DNA of 64,000 nt from JANXXV01 sp040002435. Lineage in GTDB: Bacteria; Acidobacteriota; Terriglobia; Bryobacterales; Bryobacteraceae. Each line of letters begins with the position of its first letter. The stretch's first letter is position 1. A program made the translations under genes and the position numbers. The stretch lies in contig JBDUEM010000002.1 of NCBI GenBank assembly GCA_040002435.1, forward strand, positions 20,736 through 84,735. The letters are read 5' to 3'. The notes under the pieces were generated by a model, which ran no database searches, was not told the origin of the DNA, and saw nothing but the letters and a program-made list of their open reading frames with translations. Below are positions 16,200 through 23,440 of the stretch, in pieces.

Positions 16200-17183
16200 C
16201 TAGTGTAGCTTGCTGCGTGAGCGCAACATCCAGATGAAGAACGGCCCCCCGAGGATCGCCGTTATCACGCCCACAGGGATCTCGGAAGGGGCCAGGATCG
16301 TCCGGGCGATGGTGTCGCAGATGGCCAGAAAGCTGGCGCCGAGGAAGAAGGAAGCGGGAAGCAAAAGACGATGATCGGCGCCGATGGTCAGCCGCAAAGC
16401 GTGGGGGACGATCAAGCCGACGAACCCAATGGGCCCGGTCAACGCCGTCACCGCCCCGGTGAGCAGAGACCCGATGAGATAGCCTGTAAGGATGAGGGTG
16501 GAGGTGGAGACTCCGCGCGTTGCCGCCCAATCCTCGCCGACGGACAGCAGGTTCCATTCGCGTGATTTCCAGAACAGGTAGGCGACCGGCGGCAGCACGG
16601 CCGCGGCCAGCCAAGCGATGGTGCTGTAAGGCACCGCGTCGATACCCCCCATCAGCCAGCGGACAATGGCGAATGACTGCCCGAAGCTGGCGAAATTTTG
16701 AAAAAAGAGGATCAGGGCCATGCAGATGCTGTTCAGGGTGATGCCGGCCATGAGCAGTGTAAAGGACGACAGCCTCCGGCTTTCCGAGGCGATCGCCATC
16801 ACCAGCAACAAAGTGAGTCCGGCGCCTAACAGGGAGGCCGGCCAAATCCGGTGGCCCCCGAGGCAGATGGCCACTACCGCGCCAAGCGATGCGCCCGATG
16901 AAACACCAAGAGTGTAGGGTGTGGCGAGGGTCTCACGCAGCAGCGCCTGAAACAGTACGCCTGCCGCGGCCAGCGCTCCCCCTGTCAGGGCGGCTAGCAG
17001 TACTCGCGGCAGACGGACTCCGAAGAGAATCTCGGCGTCGGGAGACAGCCCGCCGATCGCGCGCGAGTAATCGATATGGGCCGATCCGATTAACGGGAGA
17101 ATCGCAATGGCCGCCAGCATCGTGCTTAATGAAAGCAGCGACGTTGCCCAGACACGCCGGGCGGTCACCTGCTTAACTTCCAT
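16200..17183 (-). CDS. btuC: FecCD/BtuC-family ABC transporter permease, probably for cobalamin
   Basis: With the ATG at 17183 the protein has 327 aa and about ten membrane helices, typical for BtuC/FecD. Family marks include LLGVRLPRVLLAALTGGALAAAGVLFQ near the N-terminus (after SPDAEI), GVSSGASLGAVVAI, and GFVGLIVPHALRLTIGADHR, followed by a C-terminal PSEIPVGVITAILGGPFF. An upstream in-frame ATG at 17228 would add 15 residues and overlap the ATPase gene by 56 bp; the shorter start puts 12 residues before the first helix. The position between btuD and an MFS gene, all downstream of cobQ, argues for corrinoid rather than iron-siderophore uptake. Confidence 0.88.
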   Translation of the reverse strand: MEVKQVTARRVWATSLLSLSTMLAAIAILPLIGSAHIDYSRAIGGLSPDAEILFGVRLPRVLLAALTGGALAAAGVLFQALLRETLATPYTLGVSSGASLGAVVAICLGGHRIWPASLLGAGLTLLLVMAIASESRRLSSFTLLMAGITLNSICMALILFFQNFASFGQSFAIVRWLMGGIDAVPYSTIAWLAAAVLPPVAYLFWKSREWNLLSVGEDWAATRGVSTSTLILTGYLIGSLLTGAVTALTGPIGFVGLIVPHALRLTIGADHRLLLPASFFLGASFLAICDTIARTILAPSEIPVGVITAILGGPFFIWMLRSRSKLH

Positions 17184-17937
17184 AGTGAATCCATGGACGG
17201 CCATTCTGCGAGTGCTGAATCTCCACATCGGTAGAGAAGACGGCGCGGATGGATGCGCTGTGGATCACCTCGTCCGGTCTTCCATCGGCAACGATGGCTC
17301 CGTCGTGCAGCATGATGATGCGGTCCGCATACGCCGCCGCCAGATTAATGTCATGAGTCACGGAAATGGCGAATAACCCCTCGCGGCAGAGGTTGCGCAA
17401 GAGGCGATAGAGCGAGACCTGGTGTTCCAGATCAAGGAAGGTGGTTGGCTCATCTAGCAACAGGGCTCTGGGAGATTGCGCCAGGGCCGACGCCAGAATG
17501 ACCCGCTGCCGCTCGCCGCCGCTCAGTGTACGGAAATCGCGGCTGCGGAACTGTGAAGTGTCCGTAATTTGCATGGCATGTGCCACGGCGGCTTCGTCGG
17601 ACGCCGATTCAAACATCCCGTCACTGAACGGCATGCGTCCCATGAGGACGACCTGTTCCGCGCTGAAAGGAAACTCCACCGTCTGCAATTGCGGCACCAC
17701 CGAAACGGATTGCGCAAACAGTTTGCGCGGCCACTGTGCCAGTGGTTTTTCGTCCAGCCAGCATTCCCCGCTGAAGGAACGCCGCATCCCGGACATGATG
17801 CCGAGGAGGGTGGACTTCCCCGCCCCGTTGGGGCCGATGACGGCGACCAATTCCCCGCGATCAAATGACAAAGTGACGCCGCGCAGCACTTCCGTTGTCC
17901 CATAATGCATGCCGACGTTCTGCAGGCGGAAGATCAC
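17173..17937 (-). CDS. btuD: ABC transporter ATP-binding protein, BtuD/FecE type
   Basis: This 254-aa ATPase has Walker A GPNGAGKST (about residues 35-43), the Q-loop near VVPQLQ, ABC signature LSGGERQRV, and Walker B ALLLDEPT followed by the D-loop FLD and the H-switch SVTHDINLA. It should power the BtuC-like permease from the cytoplasmic side. The start overlaps the btuF stop by 4 bp, and the stop overlaps the preferred btuC start by 11 bp, so the three genes are translationally coupled. FecE and BtuD are not separable by sequence alone; corrinoid specificity is inferred from the adjacent cobQ. Confidence 0.9.
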   Translation of the reverse strand: MIFRLQNVGMHYGTTEVLRGVTLSFDRGELVAVIGPNGAGKSTLLGIMSGMRRSFSGECWLDEKPLAQWPRKLFAQSVSVVPQLQTVEFPFSAEQVVLMGRMPFSDGMFESASDEAAVAHAMQITDTSQFRSRDFRTLSGGERQRVILASALAQSPRALLLDEPTTFLDLEHQVSLYRLLRNLCREGLFAISVTHDINLAAAYADRIIMLHDGAIVADGRPDEVIHSASIRAVFSTDVEIQHSQNGRPWIHYGS

Positions 17938-18785
17938 GGAAAGAGCTCCGGATGCAAGAAGTGGGCAAAGGCGCGGGCAAGTTCGATGACACGGGGACCG
18001 GGAACTACAAAGATCTCGGAGGCAATCGCGTGGACGCGGTTGTCGCGAACAGCAGCCACGTTGGGGTAGCGTCCCCAGAGCTTGACTACCTCGCGCTTGT
18101 GCTCTTCTGTCACACCGGTCGGGTCCGACATGTCGCCCATGTCGAGGATGACTTGCGGATTGCGCGACAGGATCTCTTCGGCCGAGATTTTCGCGTACGA
18201 GGGCGCCGCGTCTCCAAAACTATTCCGTCCGCCGGCAACCTCCATCACCTCGGTCAGGTAATTGTGACTGCCTACCGCCACCATGCCCTCCAGTGCGTTG
18301 GGAGTGCGGCCCACGATAAACACCACGGAGACCGGAGGCTTGGTCGCCGCTTTCCGGCTAACCGCGGCCAACTCCTTCGTAATAGATGCATTCAGAGTAA
18401 GGGCGGCACTCCTCGCACCGGCCGCTTCCCCAATAGCAGAGATGGCGCCCTGTATCTCAGCAATACTGTTCTGGGTGACCTCCAGGACGTTCAAATGGTA
18501 GGGTTCGAACCGGGACTTGGAATGGATGGCTGTCTTCTGCGTAATGATCAGATCGGGCTTCAGCGCCAGGATCACCTCGAGGTTTGGCTGCATGTAGGTG
18601 CCGATCTTGGCGATTTTGGCGGTTGCGGCCGGGTAATGACAGTAATTGGTAACTCCCACCACGCGGTCGCCCAAACCCAGCGCGAAAAGCGTCTCCGTGA
18701 TGCTGGGGGCAGTAGAAACGATGCGCTTCGGCTGTGCAACCAGAACAGCCGCCAGAAGCAAGAAGCAGAAGATCAATCGCATCAT
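17934..18785 (-). CDS. btuF: Periplasmic cobalamin-type binding protein (BtuF-like)
   Basis: This 283-aa protein has a signal peptide (MMRLIFCFLLLAAVLVAQP) and a class III binding-protein fold. RIVSTAPSITETLFALGLGDRVVGVTNYCHYP near the N-terminus and LALKPDLIITQ (after NLEVI) are typical of BtuF and related corrinoid/siderophore binding proteins. The protein lacks a lipobox cysteine, so it is probably soluble in the periplasm. Its start overlaps the cobQ stop by 4 bp (ATGA), and the btuD start overlaps its own stop by 4 bp. Context with cobQ supports vitamin B12 or cobinamide binding. Confidence 0.85.
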   Translation of the reverse strand: MMRLIFCFLLLAAVLVAQPKRIVSTAPSITETLFALGLGDRVVGVTNYCHYPAATAKIAKIGTYMQPNLEVILALKPDLIITQKTAIHSKSRFEPYHLNVLEVTQNSIAEIQGAISAIGEAAGARSAALTLNASITKELAAVSRKAATKPPVSVVFIVGRTPNALEGMVAVGSHNYLTEVMEVAGGRNSFGDAAPSYAKISAEEILSRNPQVILDMGDMSDPTGVTEEHKREVVKLWGRYPNVAAVRDNRVHAIASEIFVVPGPRVIELARAFAHFLHPELFP

Positions 18786-20245
18786 AGGTAGAGATCGTTA
18801 AACAAGGGTATGTTGGCGCTGGTTTCAAACCATTCCGCGAGGGAATCGTAGGCTTGTTGTTTGGGCTGGCGGGGCTCCACCACAATGTCCAGAAGTTCCC
18901 GGACGATGCCGGCATTTTCCAGTGCGCCGTGCAGGTATGTCCCTACACAGTTATTTTCGCGCATCCCATCCGGCCCGTACTCCGTCTGGGCGAAAGCCAT
19001 TGCGCCGTGCGGCCTCGCGGTGACGCCCATGTGGATTTCATAGGCGCTGAAAGCGACTCCGGATGGCGTTACCGCCTGCACCTGCCGGGTGGTCTTAACC
19101 GGTTCCATCACTGTGTTCACGGGAAGTAACCCCAGGCCGTTCATCTGCTTCCTGTTCGATTCAGCAGCGCCGGGATCTTCGATAGTCTCGCCCATCATTT
19201 GATAGCCGCCGCAGATACCGATGATCCGTGCGCCGGCGGCATGTTGATTGAGGATCCAGGTATCAAGGCCGCGGTCGCGCATCCACTGCAGATCGGCCAT
19301 CGTGCTCTTGGTGCCCGGAAGAATGATGCAGCGGTACTGGCGGTCAACGGGCGTCGTGATGCGGCGGATACCGCGGAGCAATTGAAAGTCCGTGATATTG
19401 GAGATGCGCGGCAGCGACACAACGGCGACATCGGCCAGGGACGGATTGGGCAGCTCGTCCATGTTGACGCCATCCTCGGCGTCGATTTCCGTGCCTGGCA
19501 ACATAGGGAACACTCCCAAACAGGGCCGCCCCGTCTTTTCTTCCAGGATGCCGACACCGTCCGCAAACAAGGCCATGTCCCCACGAAACCGGTTCACGGC
19601 AAACGCCCGGACCAGATTCCGTTCCTCTTCCGTTAGCAGACCGATGGTTCCGATAAGGGACGCGAAAATGCCCCCGCGGTCTATGTCGCCGACCAGAAGC
19701 GCCGGCGCACCCACGCGGGTGGCCAAGCCGAAGTTCACCAGGTCGCGCGACCTGAGGTTGAGCTCCGCTACGCTGCCGGCACCTTCGATCACGATGTATT
19801 CGTACTGCTGCGCAAGCCGGCTGTAGGCCGCGAGAACCTGGCCGAAAAGTTCCTCAAACTGTTCATAGTAGGTTGAGGCGCTTAGATTCCTCCATACCTT
19901 CCCGTTGAGGATAACCTGACAGCCGGAATCAGAGGACGGCTTTAGGAGGATGGGATTCATATCGCTGGTGGGTTGCACACCGCAGGCTTCCGCTTGCACC
20001 AGCTGCGCCCGGCCGATTTCCCCGCCACCTGCTAAAGGCGCCGAATTGTTGGACATATTCTGTGCCTTGAAGGGCGCCACGCGCAGGCCGCGCCGCCGGA
20101 GATAGCGGCAGATCGCGGTGGCCATCCAACTCTTGCCGACATGCGAGGCTGTTCCCGCAACAAAAATAGATTTCGCTGATGCGCTACGCAGAATGAATCC
20201 TCTCCGGTGACCTAAGTGTAAAACAGCATGCCAACTAAGACACAA
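18782..20245 (-). CDS. cobQ: Cobyric acid synthase (CobQ/CbiP)
   Basis: This glutamine-dependent amidotransferase amidates adenosylcobyrinic acid a,c-diamide at positions b, d, e and g. The N-terminal synthetase domain has the P-loop KSIFVAGTASHVGKS, then PFKAQNMSNNS and NPILLKP; the C-terminal class I glutaminase-like domain has GICGGYQMMGE with the nucleophile cysteine and a late YLHGALEN histidine. The start is unclear: the frame opens with a TTG at 20245 without ribosome-binding site, while GGAGAGG lies 5-7 bp before an ATT (20194) and a CTG (20191), either of which would place the P-loop near the N-terminus as in homologues. No B12 riboswitch is seen in the 44 bp before the divergent BON gene. 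It is the first gene of the cobQ-btuFDC-MFS unit. Confidence 0.92.
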   Translation of the reverse strand: MCLSWHAVLHLGHRRGFILRSASAKSIFVAGTASHVGKSWMATAICRYLRRRGLRVAPFKAQNMSNNSAPLAGGGEIGRAQLVQAEACGVQPTSDMNPILLKPSSDSGCQVILNGKVWRNLSASTYYEQFEELFGQVLAAYSRLAQQYEYIVIEGAGSVAELNLRSRDLVNFGLATRVGAPALLVGDIDRGGIFASLIGTIGLLTEEERNLVRAFAVNRFRGDMALFADGVGILEEKTGRPCLGVFPMLPGTEIDAEDGVNMDELPNPSLADVAVVSLPRISNITDFQLLRGIRRITTPVDRQYRCIILPGTKSTMADLQWMRDRGLDTWILNQHAAGARIIGICGGYQMMGETIEDPGAAESNRKQMNGLGLLPVNTVMEPVKTTRQVQAVTPSGVAFSAYEIHMGVTARPHGAMAFAQTEYGPDGMRENNCVGTYLHGALENAGIVRELLDIVVEPRQPKQQAYDSLAEWFETSANIPLFNDLYL

Positions 20246-20289
20246 TTACCGCAAGGTCGCGTCCATTTCATGAGAGAGGAGGATATGGA

Positions 20290-20670
20290 ATGGTCATATC
20301 TTATGTTCGGATGTTAGCGCTAAGCGCTGTTATTGCAGCGGGAAGTGCGGTGTATGCTGCCGATGACACACCTGCCAAGGCAGACAATACCAAGAACAAT
20401 CGAAAGGAGCAAGTTACCGCCGACCAGCAGAAAATGAACGCTGGCGATAGGGAACTCTCTAAAAAGGTGCGCAAGGCAATCATGGCCGACAAAACATTGT
20501 CGACCTATGCGCATAACGTGAAGGTCATCGCCCGCGATGGAATGGTCACACTGAAGGGCCCGGTCCGGTCGGACGAAGAGAAAGGCGCCGTTGAAGCAAG
20601 GGCAGTGGAAGCCGCAGGCGCTGGGAAAGTGACGAACGAACTCACCATTGCGCCAAAGAAGACTAGTTAG
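20290..20670 (+). CDS. BON-domain periplasmic protein
   Basis: The protein has 126 aa with a signal peptide (about residues 1-24, ending AVYAAD). After a polar linker, one BON domain spans about residues 52-122 (LSKKVRKAIMADKTLSTYAHNVKV, DGMVTLKGPV, GAGKVTNELTI). BON proteins such as OsmY bind phospholipid and appear under osmotic or envelope stress. A strong GAGGAGG-like ribosome-binding site lies upstream. The next gene, a stress-type glycine-zipper protein, follows after 21 bp with its own AGGAGG site, suggesting a two-gene stress operon. Confidence 0.88.
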   Translation: MVISYVRMLALSAVIAAGSAVYAADDTPAKADNTKNNRKEQVTADQQKMNAGDRELSKKVRKAIMADKTLSTYAHNVKVIARDGMVTLKGPVRSDEEKGAVEARAVEAAGAGKVTNELTIAPKKTS

Positions 20671-20691
20671 TAATCAGGAGGAGAATACGAC

Positions 20692-21258
20692 ATGGCAAAC
20701 ACAGCAGTTTTCGGGATATATCCCAACCGAGCAGCGGCAGAACACGCCGTAGACACACTCAAGATGGAGAATTTCCGGAATACGGATATTTCAGTCTTGC
20801 TGGCGGATAACGCGGGGTCCAAAGACTTCGCACACGAGAAGAACACAAAGGCTCCAGAAGGCGCCACGGCCGGTGCCACTTCAGGCGCGGTAACGGGCGG
20901 CATTCTGGGTTGGCTGGCCGGAATCGGCGCATTGGCCATTCCCGGCGTGGGGCCGCTAATTGCGGCAGGTCCAATCATGGGCGCTCTGGCCGGCGCAGGT
21001 GTTTTGGGAACGGTTGGCGGCATTGTCGGCGGCCTTGTAGGTATGGGCATTCCGGAATACGAGGCCAAGCGATTCGAAGGCCGCATCAAGGAAGGCGGGG
21101 TACTGCTGTCAGTACATTGCGACGACTCCGACTGGGTGAAGCGCGCTAAGAACATATTGGAGACCACTGGGGCACAAGACATAGCGTCGGCTGGGGAAGC
21201 CAGTGCCGACTTTGCGAAGAGCGATCGTCCCATGCCCCGGAAAACGACCGTCCTGTAG
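20692..21258 (+). CDS. General stress protein 17M/YflT-like protein with glycine-zipper segment
   Basis: The protein has 188 aa. The first 45 residues (TAVFGIYPNRAAAEHAVDTL, then RNTDISVLLAD) match the YflT-type stress domain. The middle (about 65-120) is a Gly/Ala-rich hydrophobic stretch with repeated GxxxG spacing, probably a membrane-associated hairpin. The segment YEAKRFEGRIKEGGVLLSVHC follows and is common in this family, with a second alpha/beta half after it. An AGGAGG site lies 8 bp before the ATG. It sits 21 bp after the BON gene. Function in other bacteria is known only as stress-induced; here an envelope-stress role is inferred from the pairing. Confidence 0.8.
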   Translation: MANTAVFGIYPNRAAAEHAVDTLKMENFRNTDISVLLADNAGSKDFAHEKNTKAPEGATAGATSGAVTGGILGWLAGIGALAIPGVGPLIAAGPIMGALAGAGVLGTVGGIVGGLVGMGIPEYEAKRFEGRIKEGGVLLSVHCDDSDWVKRAKNILETTGAQDIASAGEASADFAKSDRPMPRKTTVL

Positions 21259-21275
21259 GCACCTTTACCTCTTTG

Positions 21276-23102
21276 TTACCAGGCGCTGGTCTCGCGGTAT
21301 CCGTAGGGATCAGCGCCTGCTTCTATTACGCCGTTCGATAAAAAACGAATCATCACTGGAGCTGCACCGCTCGACCACCTGGTTCGAATTCCTGTCCGAT
21401 GTCCACGGTCGGTCAGTTCGGAGTAGGTGTTCGCAGGAATGCGTTCATCCAGCAACAAGTCTCCTCTGTTCATCGCGTGATTGTCGAAACTCGAGACCAA
21501 GTGCCGTGTCTGGAAGCGTGGAGCTTCCAGGGCTATTTCGGCGTTCATCCCAAATTCGAATACATTCAGCAGCACCTGCAGCATGGATTGATCCTGATTG
21601 TCGCCACCCGGCGTGGACAACGTCAAATAAGGCTTTCCGTCGCGCGTCACGAGGGTAGGGCTTAGCGTCACCCGGGGGCGCTTGCCGCCGGCCAGTTCAT
21701 TTGGGTGTCCTGGCACCAACAGAAAACTCTGTGCGCGCTGCGTGAGGGGGATCCCTGTATCGCCCGCAATAACGGAGGGCAACCAGGCACCTGACGGAGT
21801 GGCGGAGAACATCAGTCCATCTTTATCCACCGCGTTCACGCAGGTCGTATCCCGCGCCATCAGTTCATCGTCGATGCGTGTCCGTGCGATCTCCAGTTGA
21901 GACGGGTGCAGGAGATGCTTGCCCTCAATCGTGCCGGGCAAGAAATTCATCGATGCCTTGTCGGTGATGTCTTTCCGTCTTTCCGCAGCGTATTCTTTCG
22001 ACAGAAGACGTTCGGCCGGTACATGAGCAAACTTCGGATCGCCATAGTAGGTATCGCGATCCGCATAAGCAAGCTTGAGCGCCTCGACCAACTTATGAAT
22101 GTATTCCGTGGAATTGTAGCCTAGTGGCCGGAGATCGTATCCCTCAAGAATATTGAGGGCCTGCAGCATTACGGGGCCTTGGCTCCAGAAGCCTGGCTTG
22201 TAGACCTTAAAGCCGCGATAAGTTGTGGAGGCGGGCTCTTCCAGCTTCAAACGGAAGGCAGCCATGTCCTCGTAGCGGAGCAGCCCATTGTTGGCACGGC
22301 TGAACGCGTCTATCTTTTTGGCCACTTCTCCGCGGTAGAAGTAATCTCGAACGGCATCGATGGCGGCCGCCCGGGTTGCGCCCGCTTTGAGTGCCTTCTT
22401 CTCGGCGTCGATCATCGCACGAATCGTACGGGCCAAGTCAGGTTGAGCAAAAATCTCACCTGGAACGGGGCCCTGTCCATCTGGCATGAAGACGTGTTTA
22501 GAGGTGGGCCAGAGGTCAAAGAACCTGCGGCTGCGAGCGATTCCACCAGCGCGCGTCTCATCAGCCGGCATGCCATCGGCCAACTGCACCGCCGGCAGCA
22601 TCACTTCACTGAAGGACTTCGTACCGAACTGCTGAAGAGCGAGCAGACCCGCATCTACCATTCCGGGCACCAGCGCCGGCATCAGTCCCGCGACCGGAAC
22701 AATGCCCCGCAAGCCACCGGGCTCCAACGCAAGAAGTTCTCCGGCAACAATGCGTCGGGTGCGGAAAAATTCAGCGGTTGCAATCTTCGGCATGGTTCCC
22801 ACGCCGGCAATGGCAAACACTTTGCCTTCCTTTGATCGAATGAGAATAGGAGCTTCACCGCCGAATCCAAAGTGCGAATATTCCGCAATGGAGGCGGCGA
22901 ACATCGTGGCCACTCCCGCGTCCACGGCGTTGCCGCCTTCATGGTAGATTCGCATCCCTGCTTCGGTGGCAAATTGGGTACCACCGGCAACCGCCCCGCG
23001 GGTACCGCGTGCTGGCTGACGGACAGGAGGCTCGCTCTCCTTACGCTGCGCTACAAGAAGTAAGGCGAAGAGTGAGAGGGCGAGGCCAATTTTCCACCGC
23101 AT
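21276..23102 (-). CDS. ggt: Gamma-glutamyltranspeptidase
   Basis: This 608-aa Ntn-hydrolase has a signal peptide and should act in the periplasm, splitting glutathione and other gamma-glutamyl compounds. GGNAVDAGVA (about 56-65) and GFGGEAPILI (79-88) are family motifs; self-cleavage should occur before T419 in DTTCVNAVDKDG, giving a large and a small subunit. In E. coli the nucleophile is followed by T-H-Y-S; here it is T-C-V-N, so the pocket next to the nucleophile differs. The later oxyanion GG pair is not obvious at the usual place. Length is normal. Gamma-glutamyl-cysteine or glutathione use could connect it with nearby thiol metabolism, but it is 6 kb from the egt genes and not in their operon. 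Confidence 0.88.
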   Translation of the reverse strand: MRWKIGLALSLFALLLVAQRKESEPPVRQPARGTRGAVAGGTQFATEAGMRIYHEGGNAVDAGVATMFAASIAEYSHFGFGGEAPILIRSKEGKVFAIAGVGTMPKIATAEFFRTRRIVAGELLALEPGGLRGIVPVAGLMPALVPGMVDAGLLALQQFGTKSFSEVMLPAVQLADGMPADETRAGGIARSRRFFDLWPTSKHVFMPDGQGPVPGEIFAQPDLARTIRAMIDAEKKALKAGATRAAAIDAVRDYFYRGEVAKKIDAFSRANNGLLRYEDMAAFRLKLEEPASTTYRGFKVYKPGFWSQGPVMLQALNILEGYDLRPLGYNSTEYIHKLVEALKLAYADRDTYYGDPKFAHVPAERLLSKEYAAERRKDITDKASMNFLPGTIEGKHLLHPSQLEIARTRIDDELMARDTTCVNAVDKDGLMFSATPSGAWLPSVIAGDTGIPLTQRAQSFLLVPGHPNELAGGKRPRVTLSPTLVTRDGKPYLTLSTPGGDNQDQSMLQVLLNVFEFGMNAEIALEAPRFQTRHLVSSFDNHAMNRGDLLLDERIPANTYSELTDRGHRTGIRTRWSSGAAPVMIRFLSNGVIEAGADPYGYRETSAW

Positions 23103-23158
23103 GATTCAGTATACGGCTGTTTCCCGAGAATCACCGGTGGAATTCGTTTTAAGAGGGT

Positions 23159-23320
23159 TTAGACCCGGAGGCTGCCCATTCCGCCACCCAGGAAAAGCCA
23201 TAGCAACAGGATGACGAGTACAACGCCTCCAATTCCAAGTCCACCGCCTGCGCCGTAGCGATTGTACCCAAAGAATCCGCCACCAAACAGCAGCAGGATC
23301 AAGATCAGTAGTATCAGCAT
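23159..23320 (-). CDS. Small hydrophobic DUF3309-like membrane peptide
   Basis: The 53-aa product starts at the ATG at 23320, which has AAGGAG 9 bp upstream; an upstream in-frame start at 23353 would add 11 polar residues and lacks such a site. It has two hydrophobic segments (MLILLILILLLFGGG and VVLVILLLWLFLGGG) separated by a Gly-rich turn with NRYGAGGG. This matches the DUF3309 type of two-helix small proteins. Function is unknown. The gene stands alone between ggt (same strand, upstream end at 23102) and the divergent GMC dehydrogenase. Confidence 0.75.
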   Translation of the reverse strand: MLILLILILLLFGGGFFGYNRYGAGGGLGIGGVVLVILLLWLFLGGGMGSLRV

Positions 23321-23440
23321 GTTTTCGCTCTCCTTATATGCCAGCTTCCACATTCATAGACCCAAACGGCTTTAAACTGTTTCGCCTGTTGTTGTTTCAC
23401 GTTGCGCGCCTGATGAGGCGTGTACTATGATCGGCTGCGT

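Noticed and set aside
17895..18791. 298-aa plus-strand open frame
   Set aside because: It is the antisense shadow of btuF and part of btuD, which have clear family motifs.
20246..20289. Cobalamin riboswitch before cobQ
   Set aside because: Only 44 bp lie between the divergent genes, too short for the RNA, and no B12-box was seen.
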